A stretch of 22,809 nt of DNA from an uncultured Muribaculaceae bacterium. Lineage in GTDB: Bacteria; Bacteroidota; Bacteroidia; Bacteroidales; Muribaculaceae. Position numbers and translations under genes: made by a program. Below the pieces are notes generated by a model. That model did not search any database. It was not told the origin of the DNA and saw only the letters and a program-made list of their open reading frames with translations. The DNA lies in contig CAJLTZ010000036.1 of the NCBI GenBank assembly GCA_905209725.1, forward strand, positions 1 through 22,809, given 5' to 3'. Shown here one piece after another: positions 1-7,747 of the stretch; positions within the stretch are counted from its first letter, which is position 1, and each line of letters opens with the position of its first letter.

Positions 1-177
1 TCGCGAATAGCGACAGGAGAAGCGATAAATCTTTTGGACAGGAGAACAGTAGAACCATAAAAGGCCGCTGCGGGCCGTCCAGCGAGAGCGGGCGGCCGGT
101 TGAGCGGCGGAACGCTTGCGTTTCGCGAATAGCGACAGGAGAAGCGATAAATCTTTTGGACAGGAGAACAGTAGAAC
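1..177 (+). repeat. Direct repeat of 55 bp, period 122, carrying two GACAGGAG cores per copy
   Basis: A 55-base segment at 1-55 is repeated exactly at 123-177. Each copy begins TCGCGAATAGCGACAGGAG, continues through a T-rich spacer and ends in GGACAGGAGAACAGTAGAAC. Between them lies a GC-rich segment (about 63-122) that recurs elsewhere in the window. The GACAGGAG cores are at 12, 37, 134 and 159. By the orientation rule seen in the rest of the window these are downstream-type copies, so they probably follow a gene that ends just left of the window. The direct repeat is seen in the sequence; its function is not known. Confidence 0.9.
62..131 (+). repeat. GC-rich REP-like element, copy 1 (forward)
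   Basis: A segment of about 70 bases, starting GGCCGCTGCGGGCCGTCC and passing through GGGCGGCCGGTTGAGCGGCGG to GAACGCTTGCGTTTCGCGAATAG. The second half recurs in the same orientation at 8918-8953. Almost the whole element recurs as a diverged reverse complement at 9019-9088. The first bases of the window (1-10) match its end, so another copy probably lies just upstream. It is not coding by any evidence I can see. It resembles short extragenic repeats of the REP/BIME kind, but I cannot assign it to a named family. Confidence 0.75.
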
Positions 178-184
178 ATAAGTA

Positions 185-216
185 ACAACCTCCTGTTCCT
201 CCTGTTCTCCTGTCAA
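185..216 (-). repeat. CTCCTGTC-type repeat before the ATP-grasp gene
   Basis: Reads ACCTCCTGTTCCTCCTGTTCTCCTGTC followed by six A on the + strand, which is the reverse complement of the downstream-type repeat. It ends 14 bases before the ATG at 231. With the copies at 159-177 it forms an inverted repeat able to pair as a hairpin in RNA. No separate promoter is recognisable between it and the start codon. Confidence 0.8.
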
Positions 217-230
217 AAAACTCCCTTGCC

Positions 231-1436
231 ATGCAAAAAAAGAAATTAATGCTATTAGGCGGACTGCGCTATCTAATCCCCGTGATAGAAAGCGCCCACC
301 AGCTCGGTGTCCACGTCATCACAGTCGACAACGTCCCCGGCAACATAGCCCACAAATACTCCGATGAACACCACTACCTCAGCATTGTGGAGCTAGAAGA
401 AATTCTGAACCTTGCCCGTCAACTGCACATCGACGGCATCATGTCCTTCGCCGTAGACCCCGGTGTAGTCACCGCCTCCTATGTAGCTGAAAAGATGGGG
501 CTACCCTTCGCCGGCAGTTATGACAACGTCAGGATTCTCCAGAACAAAGACCTCTTCCGCCAATTCCTTACAGACCACGGCTTCAACGTCCCCCTCTCCG
601 GCAGTTACAAAACCTGCGAAGAAGCAAAGAAAGATATCAAGCGATTCGGATTCCCGCTCATAGTAAAGCCCACCGACTCCGCCGGCAGCAAGGGAGTGAC
701 AAGAATCGACTCAGAAGAGGAACTTGAGCACGCCTTTGCCCATGCATTGGGAAACTCCATATCCGGCAATGTAATCATCGAGCAATTCATCGAGAAGCGC
801 GGTTGTTCATCCGACTCCGACAGCTTCACCGTAGATGGCAAATTCATAGTGACCACATTCTCCGCCCAGCGTTTCGACAGCGAAGCCGAAAATCCTTACA
901 CGCCTAGCGCCTACAGTTGGCCATCCACCTTCACCGAAGAAGAGGAGGCATATCTGTCAGCCGAACTCCAGCGACTCGCCGACCTCCTGCACCTCGGCAC
1001 CTCCATCTATAACATCGAGACCCGCATAGGCACCGACGGCAAACCCTACATAATGGAAGTCTCTCCAAGAGGCGGAGGCAACCGCTTAGCCGCCATGACG
1101 CGCTATGCCACCGGCACCGACATGATAATGGCCGCCGTAAAAGCCGCCCTTGGCATCCCGTTTGAGTTAAAGCAAAATCCCCTCAACGGTCACTGGGCAG
1201 AAGTAGTACTTCACTCCGAAGAAGATGGTATTTTCGAAGGATTGCAAATCTCAGATGATATAGCAGAGAATGTAGTTGAGAAAGACCTCTGGGTAAAACC
1301 CGGCGATCGCATCCACGCCTTCCGTGGCGCCAACGACGCCATCGGCACATTAGTCCTCCGCTTCGAAAACGCCGACACCCTCGAAAACACACTGCAATCC
1401 ATCCGCACTCAAATAAGCCTTCGTATTAAATATTGA
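231..1436 (+). CDS. ATP-grasp domain protein (carbamoyl-phosphate synthase/carboxylate-amine ligase type)
   Basis: This 401-residue protein has the layout of ATP-grasp ligases, which activate a carboxylate as acyl phosphate and join it to an amine or similar nucleophile. Residues 1-100 form a Rossmann-like pre-ATP-grasp domain (MLLGG near the start). Nucleotide-binding lysines are expected around NKDLFRQFL (105-113) and in PLIVKPTDSAGSKGV (142-156). The magnesium-binding segment MEVSPRGGGNR (275-285) is intact. The C-terminal third (from about 320) is a CarB/PurK-like lid. The substrate cannot be read from sequence. In a polysaccharide locus such enzymes may attach an amino acid or similar group to a sugar acid, which is inference. 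The gene is GC-rich and preceded by the CTCCTGTC repeat, but lacks the usual repeat after its stop: AT-rich DNA begins directly, marking a recombination edge. Confidence 0.88.
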   Translation: MQKKKLMLLGGLRYLIPVIESAHQLGVHVITVDNVPGNIAHKYSDEHHYLSIVELEEILNLARQLHIDGIMSFAVDPGVVTASYVAEKMGLPFAGSYDNVRILQNKDLFRQFLTDHGFNVPLSGSYKTCEEAKKDIKRFGFPLIVKPTDSAGSKGVTRIDSEEELEHAFAHALGNSISGNVIIEQFIEKRGCSSDSDSFTVDGKFIVTTFSAQRFDSEAENPYTPSAYSWPSTFTEEEEAYLSAELQRLADLLHLGTSIYNIETRIGTDGKPYIMEVSPRGGGNRLAAMTRYATGTDMIMAAVKAALGIPFELKQNPLNGHWAEVVLHSEEDGIFEGLQISDDIAENVVEKDLWVKPGDRIHAFRGANDAIGTLVLRFENADTLENTLQSIRTQISLRIKY

Positions 1437-1471
1437 TTAACAATTACTAAAATTTAATAAAAATCATAATT

Positions 1472-2482
1472 ATGGTAAAAAAGATATTAGTATTCGGTGC
1501 TACAGGTCATCTAGGGGCTTATACCGCACTACATCTCAAAGAGTTGGGATATGAAATAGTTGCTGTTGGACATAGGACATCAGACAATGGTTTTTTTACC
1601 ACAAAAAATATCCATTATATTGGTGGCTTTGCGCTTGAAAATGAGAATTCATATTCAAATCTTCCAACTGACATAGATGCCGTTGTGCATCTTGCAGGAA
1701 CAATGCCCGCTCATGCAGACGCAAAACCAATGCCTTATATCCAAAGTATTGTAGTGGGCATGGTTAATCTGTGCGAATGGCTAAAAAATTCCACACAATG
1801 CAAACGTGTCATTTTTAATACTACACCTTCTGACGTTTGTGCATTCTTCGGCACAGACAATCCTGTTCCGGATGATGCTCCACGTTCATTCCCCAAAGAC
1901 GGAGGAGACCATGCAATATATGCAATAGCAAAAACAGCAGCAGCAGATATTTTGGAGAGTTACAAATATTCAGCAGGAATATCCAGTTGTGTGTTTCGTC
2001 ATTTAACTGTTTATGGTTACCAACCAAATCCTTACTATTCTTTAAATGGGATAAAAAAAATGCTTCCATGGCGATTCATTCAACAAAAGGCAATGAATGG
2101 TGAAACAGTAGAAGTGTGGGGCAATGCTACTCGCAAGAAAGAATTGCTCTACATCAAGGACTTCACAAAGGCTGTTGAATGTGCGATTAAAAGTGATGTG
2201 GAAGGATATTTTAATCTCTCTGGAGACCGGCCTTATACATTAGAGGATCAAATTGATGGTATAATTGAAGTATTTAACCCGGCAGATAAAAAATCAAAAA
2301 AGATATATTGTCCAGAGAAACCGAATACTCCTCAAAATCTTTTAGACTCAAGTAAAGCACGAAAACTCATGAACTGGCATCCTCAATATTCATGGATAAA
2401 AGCATTACTGGATATGAAAAAAGAGATGAATGATGAGCCATTTGCTGTTTTATGGGGTCGTTATTCTGATTTCTGTCAATAA
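1472..2482 (+). CDS. NAD(P)-dependent sugar epimerase/dehydratase, extended SDR
   Basis: The 336-residue product is an extended short-chain dehydrogenase/reductase of the NAD-dependent epimerase/dehydratase family. The N-terminal GATGHLG (9-15) is the dinucleotide-binding glycine motif. The catalytic pair is Y150-x3-K154 (YAIAK), with the Ser/Thr-rich stretch at 117-120 as candidate third catalytic residue. The C-terminal substrate domain contains NLSGDRPYTLED, typical of sugar-nucleotide enzymes. It probably makes or modifies a nucleotide sugar used by the glycosyltransferases downstream; the exact reaction (epimerase, dehydratase or reductase) cannot be decided. It starts AT-rich block A, 35 bases after the ATP-grasp stop, and is followed 16 bases later by a GT2 gene, so the two are probably co-transcribed. 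Confidence 0.88.
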   Translation: MVKKILVFGATGHLGAYTALHLKELGYEIVAVGHRTSDNGFFTTKNIHYIGGFALENENSYSNLPTDIDAVVHLAGTMPAHADAKPMPYIQSIVVGMVNLCEWLKNSTQCKRVIFNTTPSDVCAFFGTDNPVPDDAPRSFPKDGGDHAIYAIAKTAAADILESYKYSAGISSCVFRHLTVYGYQPNPYYSLNGIKKMLPWRFIQQKAMNGETVEVWGNATRKKELLYIKDFTKAVECAIKSDVEGYFNLSGDRPYTLEDQIDGIIEVFNPADKKSKKIYCPEKPNTPQNLLDSSKARKLMNWHPQYSWIKALLDMKKEMNDEPFAVLWGRYSDFCQ

Positions 2483-2498
2483 TACATGACAAATTCTT

Positions 2499-3503
2499 AT
2501 GAGCGGTAATCAATTCAAAAATATAGGGAGTATCGAGGAGCTTTTTGCAAATGAGACAGACAAGCGACCCGTGATGGTATCTGTCAAATGCCTTGCATAT
2601 AATCATGAAAAATTCATCCGTCAGGCGCTTGATGGATTTGTGATGCAGAAAACCAATTTCCGGTATGAAGTAATAATCCATGATGATGCCTCCACAGATA
2701 GCACCGCTGCAATCATCACGGAATATGCAGAAAAATACCCTAACATTATCAAACCTCTATTAGAGAAAGAGAATTTATTTTCTAAGCCTGATGGAGACCA
2801 CATAAATCAAACGATATTACCGGCATTGCGTGGTAAATATATAGCCCTCTGCGAGGGAGACGACTATTGGACCGACCCGAACAAACTGCAGAAGCAGGTA
2901 GACTTCTTGGAGGCACATCCGGATTATACCCTTTGCTTCCACAATGCCATAGTGCACTACGAAGACGGAAGCAAGCCAGATAAACTATATAGCAATTTTA
3001 CAGAAAGAGAATACTTCCCCGAAGACTGTATTCACGGCTATCAACCACCTACTGCATCTATGCTTTTTCGTCAGGAAATACTGGATTCTGATATTTATAA
3101 ATCAACACTCAATGCGAATATAAACTTCGGAGATCTTCCTCTAATTTTGTCCTGTATGTATTTAGGCAAAGCATATGGATTCCCTTCACTAATGAGCATA
3201 TATCGTATTCACGCTAACGGTTTGTCCAATAAATTATTTGCTGATTTACGCATACCTACTTTAAAATCTTACCGTTATATGGCCGAAATTTTCAAGCATT
3301 CACCTGCTGGTCAAGCCTGCAGAAAATATTTTTTGATTAATAGTCCAACCGCAATAAAGCAATTATTTAAAGGCCAATTAAAATGTGCCTTCGCTCTATT
3401 ATTACCATCTTTTAAATACTATCCATTTCATACAATTATACGATTGCTTACTTTTCATCCCAAAATTTTTCTTAATCATCTATTGCATCTAATAAAGCAT
3501 TAG
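2499..3503 (+). CDS. Family 2 glycosyltransferase
   Basis: A GT-A fold inverting glycosyltransferase of family GT2, 334 residues. After a 22-residue leader the conserved start of the fold is MVSVKCLAYNHEKFIRQAL, then HDDASTDST (61-69) with the nucleotide-binding aspartates. The metal-binding region EGDDYWTDP (119-127) matches the EGDDYW signature of many capsule GT2 enzymes. The C-terminal part has a basic hydrophobic stretch that could associate with the membrane. Donor and acceptor are unknown. Base composition changes within the gene: the segment around 2820-3060 is visibly more GC-rich than the AT-rich 3' third, which suggests intragenic recombination. The IS4-type element begins within about 65 bases of its stop. 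Confidence 0.9.
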   Translation: MSGNQFKNIGSIEELFANETDKRPVMVSVKCLAYNHEKFIRQALDGFVMQKTNFRYEVIIHDDASTDSTAAIITEYAEKYPNIIKPLLEKENLFSKPDGDHINQTILPALRGKYIALCEGDDYWTDPNKLQKQVDFLEAHPDYTLCFHNAIVHYEDGSKPDKLYSNFTEREYFPEDCIHGYQPPTASMLFRQEILDSDIYKSTLNANINFGDLPLILSCMYLGKAYGFPSLMSIYRIHANGLSNKLFADLRIPTLKSYRYMAEIFKHSPAGQACRKYFLINSPTAIKQLFKGQLKCAFALLLPSFKYYPFHTIIRLLTFHPKIFLNHLLHLIKH

Positions 3504-3565
3504 TTAAACTCTGCATTATTTCATAAAAATATTTGCGACAAGAATGATTTGATGAAGACCCCATC

Positions 3566-3590
3566 ATTTAAGTACGACATGACAAAAATC
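3566..3590 (+). repeat. IS left terminal inverted repeat
   Basis: Contains ATTTAAGTACGACATGACAAAAATC. It pairs imperfectly with the right end, the strongest match being ATGACAAAAAT. The transposase stop codon and its last codons lie inside this repeat. Confidence 0.65.
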
Positions 3591-4674
3591 TGAAAACATC
3601 GAATTTAGGGGTATAAGTCGGTCGCATGAGTATGGTCGCAATTTCTTCCAAACCATACTTGACCAACGACTTTGCCTTTCTTCCATGTTTCAGATTTCTT
3701 ATCGGTTTAATATTCATATCCTTATGTTCACCAACGAGATACGCCCATACAAGAGCCACGCACACCATCGCCACAAGTCTTGCGATGCGCTCCATGTCGC
3801 GCATATGGGTGTCCTCGATGTTGAAGCCGGAGGATTTCATGGCTTTGAAGGCCGTCTCGATCTCCCAGCGTTTTTTATAGGCCATGAGTGCATCCTGGGG
3901 ACGGTTGAAGCATATGAGGATCTGCAATTCGGGGATTCCGTCGGAGTTCTTGATCCGGCTCCCGGCAAGATAGACATATTCACCCTTATGAAGGAAGAGT
4001 TTATGGTAAAACTTCTCCTGTCCCACCCTGAGGTCATTGAAGAGCCACCATGCACGTATCCGCTTGCCGGTGGAAGGCCTCACAATCCAGAAGTTCTGCC
4101 GGATACGGATGTAGTACCGGATGTGTCTGTTGTTCAGCCATCCGATCCATTCCTTTCCGATAAACTCCCTGTCGGCGACCAGGCAATCAATGCAGTCCTG
4201 TCCGAAAAGGCGAATGAACCGCTCCATGATTTTCCTGCGTTCCTCCCAATTGGAATTGCCCCGTTTAGGAAGAAGGCTGAAAATCAGCGGAAAGGCGATA
4301 CCTTTGTATGTCACGCCCAGCATCAGTATGTTGATGTTGAACTCCCCGAACTTCCAGTTGGTACGGTCCATGCTCAACACAAGTTCCGTCTTGACGGGCA
4401 GCAGCGAGAATATCATGCGTGCGATGATGTCGAGGTCAAGGGCATAATGGGCAAAGAACCTTTGCAGGCGTCGAAGATTGGAATCCCTCTCCACCGAGGT
4501 GGGCATAGCCGCAGCCAGCTTCTGAAGACTGACGGTCTGCACCACACACAACGCGTGAAGGAGCATCGCCATGAGTTTTATGCGGGCCAGATTCATACTT
4601 TGTCCAAAATGCTCTTGCATAATCGGGAGAATTTGGTTAACTTTGACCAAGTCCTTGGAAGTAGTAGTTTTCAT
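3568..4674 (-). CDS. IS4-family DDE transposase
   Basis: A 368-residue transposase of the IS4 family (DDE_Tnp_1), which cuts and pastes its own element. The catalytic triad is visible: D103 in SMDRTNW, D168 in VADREF and E273. E273 lies in a perfect YREK motif, Y266-x2-R269-x3-E273-x6-K280. The N-terminus (about 1-95) is helical and probably binds the terminal repeats; the C-terminus is basic. The reading frame is intact, so the element may still be active. The last codons overlap the left inverted repeat. A long open frame on the opposite strand (3685-4767) is a shadow of this gene. Confidence 0.93.
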   Translation of the reverse strand: MKTTTSKDLVKVNQILPIMQEHFGQSMNLARIKLMAMLLHALCVVQTVSLQKLAAAMPTSVERDSNLRRLQRFFAHYALDLDIIARMIFSLLPVKTELVLSMDRTNWKFGEFNINILMLGVTYKGIAFPLIFSLLPKRGNSNWEERRKIMERFIRLFGQDCIDCLVADREFIGKEWIGWLNNRHIRYYIRIRQNFWIVRPSTGKRIRAWWLFNDLRVGQEKFYHKLFLHKGEYVYLAGSRIKNSDGIPELQILICFNRPQDALMAYKKRWEIETAFKAMKSSGFNIEDTHMRDMERIARLVAMVCVALVWAYLVGEHKDMNIKPIRNLKHGRKAKSLVKYGLEEIATILMRPTYTPKFDVFRFLSCRT

Positions 4675-4727
4675 GGAGAAAAGTCGCCAAACTTTTCCTT
4701 TAAATTACTAATTTCCAGGGACTTTTG

Positions 4728-4735
4728 CAAATATA
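4728..4735 (-). promoter_or_regulatory. Probable -7 box for the transposase (TATATTTG)
   Basis: On the minus strand this reads TATATTTG, an exact match to the Bacteroidota housekeeping -7 consensus TAnnTTTG, about 54 bases upstream of the transposase ATG. A good -33 TTTG is not present at the expected 19-21 base distance (TTAA is found instead), so the promoter may be weak. Confidence 0.5.
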
Positions 4736-4769
4736 ACCAACTGAAATTTAGATGTTTAACAGCATAATT

Positions 4770-4792
4770 TCATTTTTGTCATCTACTAAATT
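4770..4792 (-). repeat. IS right terminal inverted repeat
   Basis: Contains ATTTTTGTCAT (4772-4782) followed by CTACTAAAT, the reverse of the left end's ATTTA-GTA-ATGACAAAAAT pattern with small gaps. The exact outer boundary is not certain. Confidence 0.6.
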
Positions 4793-4831
4793 GGGAAACT
4801 AAAATGGTGGAATGCCACTAAGATATAATAT

Positions 4832-5572
4832 ATGATACCAAAAAAGATACATTACTGTTGGCTCAGCGGGGATGAATATCCTCCTCTCATTGAGCATTGC
4901 ATCGAAACATTTAAAGAAAAAATGCCGGACTACGAACTTGTGCTATGGGACAGAAACAAGTTCGATATAGGAAGTCATCCGTGGGTAAAAGCTGCTTTTG
5001 AACAAAAGAAATACGCTTTTGCTGCTGACTATATAAGGGCATATGCGCTATATCACGAAGGTGGCATTTATCTTGATTCCGATGTAGAGGTGTTAAAATC
5101 ATTTACCCCTCTTTTGAAATATAAATCGGTAATTGGCTTTGAAGCCTCCACATGTGGAATCGAAGCCGCAGTAATGGCAGCTGAATCCGGAATGACTTGG
5201 TGTAAGGGGATTTTAGATTCATATGAAAAACGTCCCTTTAGCATGGATTATGTAAGAGCGAACAACTTACTTGCACCTAATGTGGTAAGGTCTGCACTTC
5301 ATAAAATATATCCTAATCAAGATTGGGAATCAATGCCATCCTCTGCATATGTTACAGATGATGACATTTTGGTTTGCCCCTCTACATTCTTCTCTCCGAT
5401 TCTATATGATATTGAAAAATCATATTCTCACGGAAACTCAAATCTAAATAAATATCGTAGGAATCCGGAAACATATTGCATTCATCTCTTCAATGCCTCC
5501 TGGACTGTACGCCCTAACCGCAAGTTGCAAATCTGGGATTATTTCAAAAAAAAATTTCTCAAAAAGGAATAA
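4832..5572 (+). CDS. GT32-type glycosyltransferase (Och1/capsular polysaccharide synthesis)
   Basis: A 246-residue retaining glycosyltransferase of the GT32 type with the sugar-binding DXD region. The N-terminus IPKKIHYCWLSG is the family signature. The core segment is YAFAADYIRAYALYHEGGIY followed by the metal/nucleotide-sugar motif DSD (82-84) in YLDSDVE. The length suits a compact single-domain bacterial member. No signal peptide or membrane segment is seen, so it should act on the cytoplasmic face on a lipid-linked glycan. It is the first gene after the IS. The next GT2 gene begins 10 bases downstream. A second GT32 gene lies at 16686. Confidence 0.88.
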   Translation: MIPKKIHYCWLSGDEYPPLIEHCIETFKEKMPDYELVLWDRNKFDIGSHPWVKAAFEQKKYAFAADYIRAYALYHEGGIYLDSDVEVLKSFTPLLKYKSVIGFEASTCGIEAAVMAAESGMTWCKGILDSYEKRPFSMDYVRANNLLAPNVVRSALHKIYPNQDWESMPSSAYVTDDDILVCPSTFFSPILYDIEKSYSHGNSNLNKYRRNPETYCIHLFNASWTVRPNRKLQIWDYFKKKFLKKE

Positions 5573-5582
5573 ATAATACACT

Positions 5583-6437
5583 ATGAATAAAATCGCAGTA
5601 ATAATTCTCAACTACAATAGTGTTGCTGATTGCAAGAAATGCATCCCGATGCTTCAGCGACAGCAAGACGTAGAAACTGAATTCTTTATCATAGACAGCG
5701 CTTCTAAAGAAGATAATGTCAAAGAATTAAAGGAATACTGCGAACAGGGAGGATTCAATTTCTTCCCTTCGAAAGAAAATCTTGGCTATAATAAGGGCAA
5801 TAACATTGGGCTTCGTACAGCTTCTGAGAAGGGTTATAAATATGCTCTGGTTTGCAATCCGGATATGGAATTCCCAGAAAATGATTTCCTTGCTAAATTA
5901 GTGAATGATTTCAATCTTGACAATGATATTGTTGCAGTAGGTGGAAATATTCAAGGTCTTGATGGGAAACCACAAAGTCCAATGAAAGCAGATGGATCTT
6001 GGATGGAGAGTTTCAATTGGATTAGAGATGCGTGGAATGCCAAGAAAGGTAAACAGAAAACATATTTAGACAACCCGAATGAATCTCATATATGTTCTAA
6101 ACTAATGGGATCCTGCCTGCTGATTAATTTGGATTTTATTCAAAGAATAGGATTCTTTGACGAGAATATTTTCTTATATTGTGAAGAAGCCATATTAGCC
6201 AAAGTAATTTCAAATTCAGGCAAGAAAGCATATTATGATGCTACTGCCAAAGCAATTCATGCTCATAAAAAAAAAATGAAGACTAATCCCACAATGCAAT
6301 GGAGATTTTTGCGCCAATCAAGATTATATTTCTATTCTCAATATAGTGGATATAATATCATTGGTAAATTATTATCTCAACTCTCTACTAATATTTATTT
6401 TTGTCTTCTTTTTGCGTCATATAAGCTGAAAAAATAA
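5583..6437 (+). CDS. Family 2 glycosyltransferase (rhamnosyltransferase-like)
   Basis: A 284-residue GT2 enzyme resembling the WbbL/rhamnosyltransferase subgroup. Visible motifs are VIILNYNS (6-13), IIDSAS (36-41), ENLGYNKGNNIG (65-76), NPDMEF (92-97) in the metal-binding position, and FLYCEE (197-202), where the acidic pair probably includes the catalytic base. It has the same length as the GT2 at 21886 and is collinear with it over the full length, but is AT-rich and lacks the flanking repeats. The next gene starts 5 bases after its stop, so it is translated from the same operon as the Wzy-like protein. The sugar transferred is not known. Confidence 0.9.
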   Translation: MNKIAVIILNYNSVADCKKCIPMLQRQQDVETEFFIIDSASKEDNVKELKEYCEQGGFNFFPSKENLGYNKGNNIGLRTASEKGYKYALVCNPDMEFPENDFLAKLVNDFNLDNDIVAVGGNIQGLDGKPQSPMKADGSWMESFNWIRDAWNAKKGKQKTYLDNPNESHICSKLMGSCLLINLDFIQRIGFFDENIFLYCEEAILAKVISNSGKKAYYDATAKAIHAHKKKMKTNPTMQWRFLRQSRLYFYSQYSGYNIIGKLLSQLSTNIYFCLLFASYKLKK

Positions 6438-6442
6438 TTTAC

Positions 6443-7747
6443 ATGATACGTATAGAAAATTTCAACGTAAGCACTCTTACTTCTTCAAAATTCTTGTGCA
6501 GTTTATTTATTGTAATAATGTGCACTCAATTTGTAGGCATTGAAGGTTATGGAGTCAGTCCATTAAAAGTGGCATTGATGGGATTAGCACCCATATTCTT
6601 TTTAATGAATAATCCCCGAATTAACAAAGCAGTAGTTTTCGGAAGTTTGTTCTTTATCTCATGTGTTTTATGTGCATATATGGCTGGGCCAGTAAGATGG
6701 TCTACTGTGATTTACCAAGGGATGTTTATCTTTATTTTTGTCTGCTTTTACTCTTTGTTAAGACAAGGAGAAATTCAATTAGATTCATTTAAAAGATTCC
6801 TTAAATATTTTATTTATACGTATTGTATAGTTTTAATTCTACAACAAATTTGCCTTTTAATGGGTCTAAAAAACTTTATATTAATCAACTTGGCAAATCA
6901 ATATTATCTTGCCATTGACAAACTTCCTCTTTTAACACAAGAACCTAGTTCTTCAGCACGAATATTAGCTGTTCTAATGCTTGGTTATCTCCGCTGTACA
7001 GAAATAGGGACTGGGAGCAAACCTCATTTATCTGAATTGTTTTCTGAAGAAAATCGATGGGTTACTATTTTGTTCCTTTATGCAATGACGACAATGGGAA
7101 GTGGAACAGCCTATATTTGTCTTGGAATTTTATCATGTTATTTCATTAATAGAAAAAGTGCTATTTATATTATTCCATTAGTAGCATCATTAGTATTTTT
7201 AAGTGATTATTTTGAAATTAAACAATTAAGTAGAGTTAAAGCAACAATTGAAGCAACAGCCACTGGAGATTCAGACATTGTAATTGAAACGGATCAAAGT
7301 GCATCAAGTCGAATTCTCCCCCTATTAAATTTAGTAACAAAAACTGATTTAAGTGATAAGACTTCATGGTTTGGGAAAGGGACATCGACTAAAGAAGAAA
7401 AAGAAAATTGGTTTAGGACATTCACTAAAGCCAGAGTAAGTATAGTCGACCAATATGGACTATTAACGTTTTTATTTAGTTTGGTATTGGTATACTCATG
7501 TATTATTAAACGAATATTCAGTATTGAATCCTTATTTTTTATAATAATATTTGGATTGTCTCTTATGAATGTGGCGTATGTATGGGGTGCAATGATGATA
7601 TTCGCCGCAGTAAGATACTTCCAGGAACAGGAGGAGTCTGGCACTCTGGAGTTTGCCGAGGAGGAATTGGATGAGGATATGGAGGAACGTTTAATCGAAG
7701 AAAGGAGTCGGCTGACTGATGGCGAAGATCTACAACCAAATACTTAG
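6443..7747 (+). CDS. wzy: Wzy-like O-antigen/capsule polymerase, multi-pass membrane protein
   Basis: A 434-residue polytopic membrane protein, about ten or more hydrophobic segments by eye, with the short hydrophilic loop QEPSSSAR typical of O-antigen ligase/polymerase proteins and a larger polar loop around residues 265-330. It would polymerise lipid-linked repeat units at the periplasmic face. Wzy proteins are too diverse to assign firmly, so the symbol is a class name. The last 40 or so residues are unusual: after the final membrane segment the protein becomes strongly acidic and hydrophilic (runs such as FAEEELDEDMEERL), and the DNA switches from AT-rich to GC-richer from about 7600. This tail looks like a recombination product. 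The gene overlaps the following one by 29 bases. Confidence 0.75.
   Translation: MIRIENFNVSTLTSSKFLCSLFIVIMCTQFVGIEGYGVSPLKVALMGLAPIFFLMNNPRINKAVVFGSLFFISCVLCAYMAGPVRWSTVIYQGMFIFIFVCFYSLLRQGEIQLDSFKRFLKYFIYTYCIVLILQQICLLMGLKNFILINLANQYYLAIDKLPLLTQEPSSSARILAVLMLGYLRCTEIGTGSKPHLSELFSEENRWVTILFLYAMTTMGSGTAYICLGILSCYFINRKSAIYIIPLVASLVFLSDYFEIKQLSRVKATIEATATGDSDIVIETDQSASSRILPLLNLVTKTDLSDKTSWFGKGTSTKEEKENWFRTFTKARVSIVDQYGLLTFLFSLVLVYSCIIKRIFSIESLFFIIIFGLSLMNVAYVWGAMMIFAAVRYFQEQEESGTLEFAEEELDEDMEERLIEERSRLTDGEDLQPNT

Larger units (their letters stand above)
3566..4792 (-). mobile_element. IS4-family insertion sequence (approximate ends)
   Basis: A complete-looking insertion sequence of about 1.2 kb between two glycosyltransferase genes. 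It contains one intact transposase gene on the minus strand. Both ends carry the 11-mer ATGACAAAAAT in inverted orientation (3579-3589 and, as reverse complement, 4772-4782). Outside this, imperfect matches continue (ATTTAAGTA on the left, ATTTAGTA on the right when reversed), so the ends are uncertain by about 10 bases. I could not find a convincing target-site duplication. It interrupts no recognisable gene. Confidence 0.85.

Noticed and set aside
3685..4767. Long + strand open frame (360 codons) opposite the transposase
   Set aside because: It is antisense to an intact IS4-family transposase with all catalytic motifs, and its own product shows no family motif.
3504..4831. Target-site duplication of the IS element
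   Set aside because: I compared the flanks by eye and found no convincing direct repeat; the exact ends are not certain enough to force one.
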